Source of the DNA: Nocardiopsis potens DSM 45234 | Lineage (GTDB): Bacteria; Actinomycetota; Actinomycetes; Streptosporangiales; Streptosporangiaceae | Length of the DNA stretch: 64,000 nt | Assembly: GCF_000341105.1 (NCBI RefSeq) | Contig: NZ_ANBB01000062.1 | Span: 18,370 to 82,369, forward strand | Reading direction: 5' to 3' | In this document: positions 8,695 to 16,555 of the stretch, one piece after another | Layout: each line of letters starts with the position of its first letter | Position numbering within the stretch: position 1 is the first letter of the stretch | Made by a program: the position numbers and the translations under genes | The notes under the pieces: generated by a model | What the model was told of the DNA's origin: nothing | Database searches by the model: none | Seen by the model: only the letters and a program-made list of their open reading frames with translations

Positions 8695-9294
8695 CTAGTC
8701 GATGCCGCGTGCGGTCATCGCCTCGCCCATCGCCTCGGCGGAGCGGATCATCCCGACGATGACCGGGACCACCAGCAGGTGCGGGCGCCCGCGCAGGCCG
8801 CGGGCGATGTAGGCCTCCTTGGAGGCGCGCCAGGAGTCGGCGACCAGCGGCACGGACCGCACGGTCAGCGCGAGCACCAGGGCGATCCGGCGGGGGTCGG
8901 CGCCCAGCCGGCCCAGCGGCCGGGCCAGCCGCTCGAACAGCGCGAGCATCTCGGCGACCCGGGTGGTGAAGGTGACCAGGCCGGCCAGCAGGACCGCGGA
9001 GGTCATCAGCAGGCAGACCCGGAGCGCCGCCCGGCCGTCCCCGGCCAGCAGCTGGAACAGCCCGATCAGGGCGAGGAAGGGGATCAGCGGGCGGAGCAGG
9101 CCCAGGGCGCGGCGCAGCCCCAGCCCGGTGAGCGGGTACAGGGCCAGGGCGGCCAGGGACGCGGCCAGTCCGGCCCAGGGGTCGCGGACCGCGACCACCG
9201 CGGTGACCAGCACGAGCAGGGCGAGCAGTTTCAGGCCGGCCGGCGCCCGGTGCAGCACCGATCCGCCGGGCGCGTACAGGCCCAGGACGTTCAC
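8695..9294 (-). CDS. bioN: Energy-coupling factor transporter transmembrane protein EcfT (BioN-like)
   Basis: A 199-residue membrane protein with about five hydrophobic segments (for example LLALLVLVTAVVAV and LIPFLALIGLFQLL). The cytoplasmic coupling motif AYIARGLRGRPH near the C-terminus corresponds to the EcfT Ala-Arg-Gly signature that contacts the ATPase. It overlaps the ATP-binding gene by 4 bases and lies in an operon with bioY, so it should form the BioMNY biotin importer. The position just before the 64-bp palindrome marks it as the operon's last gene. Confidence 0.85.
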   Translation of the reverse strand: MNVLGLYAPGGSVLHRAPAGLKLLALLVLVTAVVAVRDPWAGLAASLAALALYPLTGLGLRRALGLLRPLIPFLALIGLFQLLAGDGRAALRVCLLMTSAVLLAGLVTFTTRVAEMLALFERLARPLGRLGADPRRIALVLALTVRSVPLVADSWRASKEAYIARGLRGRPHLLVVPVIVGMIRSAEAMGEAMTARGID

Positions 9295-10010
9295 CGCCCG
9301 GCCTCCCCGCCGGCCGCCGGCTCCCCGGCCTCTGCGGCGCGCCGCTCCATCAGGGCGATGTAGTGCGCGGCGGCGGGCTCCGGCGCGCCGTCGAAGACGA
9401 TCCGGCCGCCGTCCATCACCAGCACCCGGTCGAAGCCGGCGAGCGTGTCCAGCTGGTGGGTGAGGAGCACGACCTGCTGCGGCAGGGCGCGCAGGGTGCG
9501 CTCGACGACCTTGGTGTTGTGCAGGTCGAGCAGGGTGGTGGGCTCGTCGCAGACCAGGATCTCCGGCTCGGTGACCAGGACCGAGGCCAGGGCGAGCATC
9601 TGCTTCTGCCCGCCGGACAGCAGGTGCGCGGGGTGGTCGCGGTGGTCGGCGAGGCCGTGCCGGCGGAGGATCTCCTCGACCCGCCGCTCGGCGTCGCCGC
9701 CCCGGGCGCCGCGGATTCCGAGGGCGACGTCCTCGGCCACGGTGGGCATCAGGATCTGCGTGGCGGCGTCGGAGAAGACGAAGCCGACGCGGCGCCGGAT
9801 CTCCTTGGCGTGCCGGCGGGTGTCCAGGCCGTCGAGGAGCACGCTGCCCGAGTCGGGCACGACCAGGCCGTTGAGGGTGCGCGCGAGGGTGGACTTGCCG
9901 GAGCCGTTCGCGCCGATCAGGCCGATGCGGTGCTCGGCGAGGTCGAGCGTGACGTCGCGGAGGACGGTGCGCCCGTCGTAGGCGTGCGTGACGTTGCGCA
10001 GCTGGAGCAT
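9291..10010 (-). CDS. bioM: ECF transporter ATP-binding protein (BioM-like)
   Basis: An ABC ATPase of 239 residues. Walker A is GANGSGKST (33-41), the ABC signature is LLSGGQKQMLALA, Walker B is ILVCDEPTTLLD, and the switch His is in VVLLTHQLDTL. It powers biotin uptake together with the EcfT encoded 4 bases into its end and the BioY substrate-binding component encoded 88 bases upstream. There is a single ATPase gene, as in dedicated BioMNY systems, rather than the EcfA1/A2 pair of shared modules. Confidence 0.88.
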   Translation of the reverse strand: MLQLRNVTHAYDGRTVLRDVTLDLAEHRIGLIGANGSGKSTLARTLNGLVVPDSGSVLLDGLDTRRHAKEIRRRVGFVFSDAATQILMPTVAEDVALGIRGARGGDAERRVEEILRRHGLADHRDHPAHLLSGGQKQMLALASVLVTEPEILVCDEPTTLLDLHNTKVVERTLRALPQQVVLLTHQLDTLAGFDRVLVMDGGRIVFDGAPEPAAAHYIALMERRAAEAGEPAAGGEAGR

Positions 10011-10098
10011 GGGGTCGGGGACTCCTGGGGTCGGGGCCGTCCGGGCGGCCGGTCCTGCGCCGCCCGGGCGGCGGTGCCGGGTGCGGTCCGGGGCCGCG

Positions 10099-10770
10099 TC
10101 AGTCGGTCCCGTTCCGGGTCCCGGCGCCGTTCTCCTCGTTCCGCCCGGTGCGCCCGGCGTCCTCGCCCGCGGCGGGCGCCGCCTCGACCCGGCGGCCGGC
10201 CGGCGGCACCGGGTAGGCGCGGTGCACGGCCGCGGCGATCGCGGCGGCCAGCGCCGCCTTCACCAGGTCGCCGGGGAGGAAGACGCCGACCCCGAGCATG
10301 GTGGCGACCAGGGCGTCGCCGGTGTAGACCGCGGTCCAGGGCACCCCGAACAGGTAGACCACGCCGATGCCGCCGATGACGTTGAAGCAGAACCCGCCCC
10401 AGAACCGGTACTTGGCCATGAACAGGGTGGAGAGCAGGCCGATGACCAGCGCGCCGGCGACCCAGCCGAGCATGTAGCCGCCGGTGGGGCCGACGAACGG
10501 CTCGACGCCGCCGCGCCCGCCGGGCAGCAGCGGCAGGCCGGCCAGGACCAGCGCGAGGAAGGTGAGCACCGACAGGGTTCCGCGCTTGGCGCCGAGGATC
10601 GCGGGGGCGAGCATGACGCCGAGCGTCTGCAGCGTGATCGGGACCGGGCCGACGGGGATGGCCAGCGGCATGCTGAGCACGGCCAGCAGCGCGGCGAACA
10701 CCGCGACCAGGGCGAGGTCCCGAGCGGTCAGGCCGCGGTGGCGGGCGGGGGCGGGAGAGGTGTCGGGCAT
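10099..10770 (-). CDS. bioY: Biotin transporter BioY (S component)
   Basis: A 223-residue integral membrane protein with about six hydrophobic helices. It contains the BioY signatures GPVPITLQTLGVMLAPAILG and EPFVGPTGGYMLGWVAGAL, the biotin-binding region. It is the substrate-capture component of the ECF biotin importer encoded with the two downstream genes. The ATG at 10770 is preceded by AGGAAGAG. The last 35 residues are a charged, Gly/Glu-rich tail not needed by the family. No BirA or BioQ operator is recognisable upstream. Confidence 0.92.
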   Translation of the reverse strand: MPDTSPAPARHRGLTARDLALVAVFAALLAVLSMPLAIPVGPVPITLQTLGVMLAPAILGAKRGTLSVLTFLALVLAGLPLLPGGRGGVEPFVGPTGGYMLGWVAGALVIGLLSTLFMAKYRFWGGFCFNVIGGIGVVYLFGVPWTAVYTGDALVATMLGVGVFLPGDLVKAALAAAIAAAVHRAYPVPPAGRRVEAAPAAGEDAGRTGRNEENGAGTRNGTD

Positions 10771-11108
10771 GGCTCTTCCTGTCGTCGTGGTCGTGCAGGT
10801 CAGAGAGGAGATGCCCACCCATTGTCCGCTATGCCCCGTTCCCCGGTCGGCTGTGGGGTGGCACAGCTTTTCGGCCCCGTTCTTTGTCCGCCGCGGCCTC
10901 CGGCGACACGCCCCGGCCGCCTCCCGCCGGAGGCCGGAACCGCTGCTGGGAGGAGCCCGCCCGGCCGGCGGCCGCCGAGACCACCGGGACGGCCGAACGG
11001 GCGTCCGCGCGGCGGCCCCTCCGCCGCGCCCCGGGCCGCCCCGTCCGCGGGGCATCGCCTGCGGGGCGTCCCTCTCGCGGAGAAGGGGAGGAGGGCGCGG
11101 CGGCGGCC
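10771..11108. promoter_or_regulatory. Gap between the lactonase and bioY genes
   Basis: About 340 bases without a supportable gene. The bioY promoter should lie near 10820-10880, where bases are AT-richer (minus-strand GACAAT near 10825 could be a -10). I could not find a convincing biotin-repressor palindrome. The 10900-11100 part is GC-rich, with short, overlapping G/C stems that may end the lactonase transcript. Confidence 0.3.
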
Positions 11109-12161
11109 TCAGTCGGCGGCGGGGAGTACGCAGGCGGGGTCGGGGACCTCCAGTTCGGAGACGGGTGCCCCGGGGACTCCGGTCACCGGGTCCAGGGGGA
11201 GGGAGGTGAGCGTGCCGGAGTTCTGGTTGGCCGCGATCAGGTGGCCGTCGGCCAGGGCGAAGTGGCGGGGCCAGGCGCCGCCGGTCGGGGCGTCGGCGAG
11301 GTGGTGCAGGGACGCGCCGCCGTCCCGCACCGCGAAGGCGGCGACGGCGTCCGGGCCGCGGAGCGAGACGTAGAGCCGGTCGCCCACCGGGGAGAGCGCG
11401 ATCTCGCCCGGGTAGGCGGTGCCTGCCGCGCCGGAGGCCGGAACGGAGGCCACCGGCCGGGCCCGGGCGGTCCGCGGGTCCCAGCGCAGCACGTGCACCC
11501 GGGCGTCCAGCTCGCCCGCGACGTAGATGTGGCCGGAGGGGTGCACGGCCATGTGCCGGGGGCCGGTGCCCGCCGGCAGCCGGGCGGCGGTTCCGGCCGG
11601 GCCCACCGGGTCGGCGCGGTCCGGGTCGAAGGGGTGGCAGCGCAGCTCGTCGGTGCCGAGGTCGGCGATGAGCAGGTGGCGGCCGCCGGGGGCGAGCGCG
11701 GTGCTGTGCGCGTGCGGGCCGGCCTGGCGGTCGGCGACCGGGCCGGACCCGGTGTGGGCGATCCGGGCGACCGCCTCCCCCGGGGCGGGGCCGTCCAGCG
11801 CGTGCACGCTGACCGAGCCGTCGGCGTAGTTGGCGGCGACTGCGTGCCGGCCCGCCGGGTGCACCAGCACGTGGCAGGGCGAGCCGCCGCCGGTCCCGGC
11901 CTGCCACAGCGGCCCGGCCGGGCCGCCCGCGCCGAGGGCGAAGCAGGCGATCCCGCCGTCGGCCCGCTCGGCGACCGCGAGCAGCCGGTTCCCGTCGGGG
12001 TGGAGCGCCAGGAAGGACGGGCCGACCGCGCCGATCGCGGCCCCTCCCCCGGTGAGCTCCCCGGTCCGGGTGTCCAGCCGCGCGGTGTACACGCCCGCGC
12101 CTCCGCCCTCCGGCTCGGACCCGGGGGTGTAGGTGCCGATCCACAGCGGCCGTTCGCTCAT
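11109..12161 (-). CDS. Lactonase family protein (6-phosphogluconolactonase-type beta-propeller)
   Basis: A seven-bladed propeller lactonase (PF10282 family) of 350 residues. Repeated blade motifs include PSFLALHPDGNRLLAV, GSPCHVLVHPAGRHAVAANYADGSVSVH, GPRHMAVHPSGHIYVAGE and LSPVGDRLYVSLRG. The ending ANQNSGTLTSLPLDPVTG is typical of the family. YbhE-type members hydrolyse 6-phosphogluconolactone, but others have different or unknown substrates, so the exact reaction is open. It is apparently monocistronic, with the AsnC regulator gene upstream on the same strand. Confidence 0.85.
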   Translation of the reverse strand: MSERPLWIGTYTPGSEPEGGGAGVYTARLDTRTGELTGGGAAIGAVGPSFLALHPDGNRLLAVAERADGGIACFALGAGGPAGPLWQAGTGGGSPCHVLVHPAGRHAVAANYADGSVSVHALDGPAPGEAVARIAHTGSGPVADRQAGPHAHSTALAPGGRHLLIADLGTDELRCHPFDPDRADPVGPAGTAARLPAGTGPRHMAVHPSGHIYVAGELDARVHVLRWDPRTARARPVASVPASGAAGTAYPGEIALSPVGDRLYVSLRGPDAVAAFAVRDGGASLHHLADAPTGGAWPRHFALADGHLIAANQNSGTLTSLPLDPVTGVPGAPVSELEVPDPACVLPAAD

Positions 12162-12233
12162 CGCAGACTCCTCACCTGGGGGCTCCCGACCGCTGCCGGG
12201 AGGCGGAAGCGGCGGCGGCCATCGGGGTCCCTT

Positions 12234-13280
12234 CTACACCGACGGCCGGGTCTCCGGGAAGGGCGGGCGGGCCTCTCCCAGCCGTCCGTCGCGGCGGTCG
12301 ATCCAGTACCGGCGCAGGACGTCCAGCAGCACCGAGGATCGCACGTCGGCCGCGCCGGGCATGCGGGCGAGGTCCTCGGTGAGGAATCGCCCCAGGTCGT
12401 TCTCGTCGCGGAAGACCCCGTGGTGGATGACCGAGGCGGCGCCCGCCACCACCGACACGTAGCGCGCCGAGGGGTGCGCGGCCAGCCGCTCCGCGGTCCC
12501 GGCGATGGCCCCGGGGGCGAGGGTGAGCGAGAGGACCGCTTCCAGGTGCATGCCGAGGACCACCGGCTCCACTTCCACCCGGGGCCGGACGACCCCGCGC
12601 TCCAGCAGCGTCTGCACCAGCCGGTAGGCGGTGGACTGGCTGGTGCCGAGCTCGCGGGCGACGTCCCCGGAGCCCGCCCGGGCGTCGGCGTAGAGCAGCC
12701 GGGCCGCCGCGGTCTCCTCCGCGGACAGCGGGGCGGCGCCCTCCTCGACGTCCCCGGCCCCGCCCTCGGGCACGTGCAGCCGGTAGGGCTCCAGCGGGGC
12801 GAGCCGCTCGGCCGGCAGCCGGTCCAGCCGCCAGGCGTCCGCCCGGGTGACCGGCCGGAGCACCAGGTCGGACTGGGTGGAGCGGACGCCCTCCACCGAG
12901 GGGACGGTGCGGGTCAGCAGCTCGGCGACGTCGGCGCGGCCCGCGGGGTGGACCACGCAGTACACGTCGGCGCGGCCGGTGGCCACCGCGACGAGCTGGG
13001 TCTCCGGCCGGGCGGCGAGGCGGCGCGCCACGTCCGGGGCGGCCCCGGGGACGGTGTGCAGCCAGATGTGGCTGGGGGTGGTGGCCCCGGACATCAGCGT
13101 CCAGTCGAGCTGCCCGATGACGCGGAGCAGGCCGTCGGCCTGGAGCCGGTTCAGCCGCCTGCCGACGGTGCTGGGCGAGGAGCCGAGCACCTCGGCGAGC
13201 GCGCTGCTGGGAGCCCGCGGCGCGTACTGCAGGGCCGCGACCAGGTCCAGATCGCGCTCGTCCAGTTGCTCTTCTCGCAC
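12234..13280 (-). CDS. Lrp/AsnC-family transcriptional regulator, double-domain form
   Basis: A 348-residue regulator with two AsnC-type HTH segments. The first is LDERDLDLVAALQYAPRAPSSALAEVLGSSPSTVGRRLNRL and the second is LSAEETAAARLLYADARAGSGDVARELGTSQSTAYRLVQTLLERG. Each is followed by a ligand-sensing RAM-like region, so it is about twice the usual AsnC length. I chose the GTG at 13280 because a TATGAT -10 (13287-13292) ends 6 bases before it, giving a leaderless transcript. Longer starts at 13328 or 13352 have no ribosome site. It is divergent from the AbgT-M20 operon, which it probably controls. Confidence 0.85.
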   Translation of the reverse strand: MREEQLDERDLDLVAALQYAPRAPSSALAEVLGSSPSTVGRRLNRLQADGLLRVIGQLDWTLMSGATTPSHIWLHTVPGAAPDVARRLAARPETQLVAVATGRADVYCVVHPAGRADVAELLTRTVPSVEGVRSTQSDLVLRPVTRADAWRLDRLPAERLAPLEPYRLHVPEGGAGDVEEGAAPLSAEETAAARLLYADARAGSGDVARELGTSQSTAYRLVQTLLERGVVRPRVEVEPVVLGMHLEAVLSLTLAPGAIAGTAERLAAHPSARYVSVVAGAASVIHHGVFRDENDLGRFLTEDLARMPGAADVRSSVLLDVLRRYWIDRRDGRLGEARPPFPETRPSV

Positions 13281-13460
13281 AGTCGGATCATAGCCACTAT
13301 CGAGCTCGGCGAATCTGACTCGATCATGCATTTTCGCGTTGATTCTTGACAAGAACCTCCACCTGGCAGGACTCTGAGCGGAAGCGCCCGGCCCCCGTCC
13401 TCCCCCGTCCGCCGGGCCGCCCCGTCCCCCTTCCCGTCCTCCCGACCGAGGAGTCCGCCG
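13281..13460. promoter_or_regulatory. Divergent AsnC/abgT promoter region with operator
   Basis: A perfect 6-1-6 inverted repeat TTCTTGACAAGAA lies at 13343-13355. It contains a consensus -35 TTGACA (13346-13351) for the AbgT gene, with a weak -10 (GACTCT) about 18 bases further on. On the other strand TATGAT at 13287-13292 serves the leaderless AsnC gene. An operator on top of the -35 suggests repression of the transporter operon, probably relieved by a ligand. The binder being the adjacent AsnC protein is inferred. Confidence 0.6.
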
Positions 13461-15026
13461 ATGGCCTCAGCCGGTGTCCGCCCGCAGCGGCGGCCGATGG
13501 CCGCACTGATGCGCGCCCTGCAGTTCATCGAGCGCGTCGGCAACAGGCTGCCGCACCCGTTCTGGCTGTTCACGATCATGGCCGTGCTGACCGTGCTGCT
13601 CAGCGCCGCGCTGAACGCACTGGGCGCCTCCGCGGTATCGCCCGCCGACGGCGAGACGGTCGAGGTGCGCAGCCTGCTCAGCGCCGAGGGCGCGCAGATG
13701 ATGATCGGCGACGCGGTCGACAACTTCGCCTCGTTCCCGCCGCTCGCGCTGATCGTGGTGGTGATGCTGGGCGTCGCGGTCGCCGAGCGGGCCGGGCTGC
13801 TCAACGCCCTGCTCCGGGGCAGCGTCACCCGCGTCCCCCCGCAGCTGCTCACCTTCGCCCTCGCGCTCGCCGGGATCAGCGGGAGCATCGCCTCCGACGC
13901 GGCCTACGTCGTGCTCATCCCGCTGGGCGCCATGGTGTTCAAGGCCGCGGGGCGCAGCCCGATCCTCGGCCTGGTGGTGGCGTTCGGGTCCATCTCGGCC
14001 GGCTACGACGCCTCGCTGCTGATCACCCCGGTCGACGCGCTCTTCGCCGGCCTGGTCACCAGCGCCGCCCAGGTCATCGACCCGCAGTACACCGTCACCC
14101 CGGTCGCCAACTGGTACTTCTCCGCGGTGAGCGCGATCCTGCTGGCGCTGGTCGTCACCGCGGTCGCCGAGCTGCTGCTGTCCCGGCGCGCCGCGGCCAT
14201 GGAGGCCGGCGGCTCCGGCGGCGCGGCCGGGGAGGACGAGGAGGAGGGCGGCCTGGACGCCATGCGGCTCTCCGCCGGGGAGCGGCGCGGCCTGCTCCAC
14301 TGCGGCATCGTGCTGGCCGTCGTGGTCGCGGCGTTCGCCGCGGCCCTCGCGCCGGCCGGCTCGCCGCTGCGCGGCCCGGAGGGCGGGGTGATGGACTCCC
14401 CCGTCATCACCGGGCTCGCCTTCCTCATCGGCATCATGTTCATGGTGCTGGGCGCGGTGTTCGGGCGCGCCGCCGGCACCCTGACCGAGGCCCGGGAGAT
14501 CCCGGAGGCGATGGCGCAGGGCGTGCGCGACCTGGCGCCGGTCATGGTGCTGTTCTTCGCCGCCTCCCAGTTCCTCGCCTACTTCGCCTGGACCGGGCTG
14601 GGCGAGGTGATCGCGATCAGGGGCGCCTCGGTGCTGGGCGACGCCGGCGTGCCCGTCCCGGTGCTGATCCTGGGCATGCTGGTGATCTGCTGCCTGCTGA
14701 ACCTGATGATCACCAGCGGTTCGGCGATGCTCACCCTGGTCGCGCCGATCTTCGTGCCGATGTTCATGCTGCTGTCGATCCCCCCGGAGACCACCATGGC
14801 CGTCTACCGGGTGGCCGACTCGACCACCAACGTGATCAGCCCGATGAGCCCCTACTTCGCGATGGCGCTCGGCTTCCTGCAGCGGTACCGGCGCGACGCC
14901 GGGATCGGCACGCTGCTGTCGATGACGCTGCCGCTGTCGGTGTGCATGCTGATCGGCTGGACGCTGCTGCTCCTGGGCTGGTGGGCGCTGGGCGTCCCGC
15001 TCGGCCCCGGGGCGCCGGTGCGCTGA
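13461..15026 (+). CDS. AbgT family transporter
   Basis: A 521-residue membrane protein of the AbgT family with many hydrophobic helices. The N-terminal FIERVGNRLPHPFWLF, the mid-protein GISGSIASDAAYVVLIPLGAMVF and AFGSISAGYDASLLITPVDALFAG, and the C-terminal NLMITSGSAMLTLVAPIFVPMFMLL are family hallmarks. AbgT imports p-aminobenzoyl-glutamate, and some relatives export sulfonamides. It is followed 86 bases later by an M20 glutamate-carboxypeptidase-like gene, which favours uptake and hydrolysis of a folate breakdown product or another acyl-glutamate. Confidence 0.9.
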   Translation: MASAGVRPQRRPMAALMRALQFIERVGNRLPHPFWLFTIMAVLTVLLSAALNALGASAVSPADGETVEVRSLLSAEGAQMMIGDAVDNFASFPPLALIVVVMLGVAVAERAGLLNALLRGSVTRVPPQLLTFALALAGISGSIASDAAYVVLIPLGAMVFKAAGRSPILGLVVAFGSISAGYDASLLITPVDALFAGLVTSAAQVIDPQYTVTPVANWYFSAVSAILLALVVTAVAELLLSRRAAAMEAGGSGGAAGEDEEEGGLDAMRLSAGERRGLLHCGIVLAVVVAAFAAALAPAGSPLRGPEGGVMDSPVITGLAFLIGIMFMVLGAVFGRAAGTLTEAREIPEAMAQGVRDLAPVMVLFFAASQFLAYFAWTGLGEVIAIRGASVLGDAGVPVPVLILGMLVICCLLNLMITSGSAMLTLVAPIFVPMFMLLSIPPETTMAVYRVADSTTNVISPMSPYFAMALGFLQRYRRDAGIGTLLSMTLPLSVCMLIGWTLLLLGWWALGVPLGPGAPVR

Positions 15027-15112
15027 CCGCCCCCTCCCCTCCCCCGATTCCCCTCCCCCGACCGGCGGTGCAGCCGGAGAACGACGCAACCGGAGAACGA
15101 GAAGGTGACGAC

Positions 15113-16276
15113 GTGACCGAAGCCGCGGCCGGCCTCGCGGACCTGGCCGGGATCGCCCGGCGCGACCTGCCCGAGGTCCTGGCGGACCTGCGCCGGCTGG
15201 TCGAGCACGAGACGCCCAGCAACGACAAGGAGCTGCTCGACGCCGGCTTGGACGACATCGAGGCGTGGCTGGAGGAGCGGCTGGGCCCGCCCTCCGCCCG
15301 GATCCGGCACGGCGGCGGCGCCCACGGCGACGTGCTGGAGCTCGACCACCCCGGGGAGGGCCCGGGGACCGTGCTGCTGCTGTGCCACTACGACACGGTG
15401 TGGCCGCGCGGGACCATCCGGGAGTGGCCGGTCACCGTGGACGGCGACCGGTTCAGCGGGCCCGGCTGCTTCGACATGAAGGCCGGCATCGTGCAGGGCG
15501 TGTGGGCGCTGCGGGCGCTGCGCGAGCTCGGCCTGCCCGCGCCCCCGGTGCGCATCCTGCTCAACGGCGACGAGGAGATCGGCAGCCCGGCCTCCCGCCC
15601 GCACATCGAGCGGGCCGGCGCCGCGGCCGACCTGACCCTGGTGCTGGAGCCCAGCCGGGCCGGGAAGGTGAAGACCGGCCGCAAGGGCATGGGGCTGTTC
15701 GACGTGGCCGCGACCGGGATCGAGTCGCACGCCGGGCTGGACCCGGAGGCGGGGGCGAGCGCGGTGCACGCGCTGGCCGGGCTGGTCCCGCAGATCACCG
15801 CGCTGGCCGCGCCGGAGCGCGGCACCACGGTGAACGTGGGCCTGTTCTCCGGCGGCACCGCGCGCAACGTGGTCGCCGGCCGCGCCTCCTGCGAGGTGGA
15901 CGTGCGGATCCAGGACCCGGCGGAGCAGGACCGCGTCGACGCCGGCCTGGCCGCGCTCGCCCCGGCCGACGGCCGGGTGAAGATCGAGGTCACCGGCGAG
16001 TGGAACCGCCCGCCGATGAACCCCGGGCCCCGGACCGAGCGGGTGTTCGAGCTGGCCGCGGGCGTGGCCCGGGACCTCGGCGGCGAGCTGGGCCAGATCT
16101 CTGTGGGCGGCGCCAGCGACGGCAACCTGGTCGCGGCGCTGGGCAGGCCGGTCCTGGACGGCCTCGGCGCCGCCGGCTCCGGCCCGCACTCCCGCGACGA
16201 GCACGTCCTGATCAGCGCCACCCCGTACCAGGTGGCCCTGGTCGCGGGCCTGCTGACCCGGTTCGCCGGGTCCTGA
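15113..16276 (+). CDS. M20 family metallopeptidase (glutamate carboxypeptidase-like)
   Basis: A 387-residue zinc peptidase resembling carboxypeptidase G2. CHYDTVWP provides His92 and Asp94, GPGCFDMKAG provides the bridging Asp121, and GDEEIGS provides the catalytic and metal glutamates at about 154-155. Near the C-terminus SGPHSRDEHV holds the last metal His. ESHAGLDPEAGASAVHALA marks the dimerisation domain. The GTG at 15113 follows GAGAAGG. No signal peptide is present, so it should act on what the adjacent AbgT transporter brings in, probably releasing glutamate from an aminobenzoyl- or acyl-glutamate. Confidence 0.88.
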   Translation: MTEAAAGLADLAGIARRDLPEVLADLRRLVEHETPSNDKELLDAGLDDIEAWLEERLGPPSARIRHGGGAHGDVLELDHPGEGPGTVLLLCHYDTVWPRGTIREWPVTVDGDRFSGPGCFDMKAGIVQGVWALRALRELGLPAPPVRILLNGDEEIGSPASRPHIERAGAAADLTLVLEPSRAGKVKTGRKGMGLFDVAATGIESHAGLDPEAGASAVHALAGLVPQITALAAPERGTTVNVGLFSGGTARNVVAGRASCEVDVRIQDPAEQDRVDAGLAALAPADGRVKIEVTGEWNRPPMNPGPRTERVFELAAGVARDLGGELGQISVGGASDGNLVAALGRPVLDGLGAAGSGPHSRDEHVLISATPYQVALVAGLLTRFAGS

Positions 16277-16297
16277 CCGGCCGCCCCGGCCCAGGGC

Positions 16298-16335
16298 GCG
16301 GAGTGCCGGCGACGGGGCCACCGCCGGCGCTCCGC
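16298..16335 (+). terminator. Hairpin terminator after the M20 peptidase gene
   Basis: A 14-bp stem with one T-G wobble (16298-16311 with 16322-16335) encloses a 10-base loop, 21 bases past the stop codon. It lies in the convergent gap with hrpA and could serve both directions. Confidence 0.6.
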
Positions 16336-16555
16336 ACCCGGTTCGGCCGGGTGCGGCGCCCGGCCGGGGCGGGGCGGGCCTCGCCTCCGCGCTCGGGACC
16401 GCCACCGGGAAGGGCACCGGGTGCGGGGGCGCCCCGCCGCCCCCGCGCGGCGGTCCCCGGGGCGCGCCCCTGCTCCGGAGCGCCGCCGGGGCGCCCGGAG
16501 GCCGGACCGGCCGGGGCGGGCCCCGGCCTTCGCGGTCCCCGGCCGTCCGCCCCGG

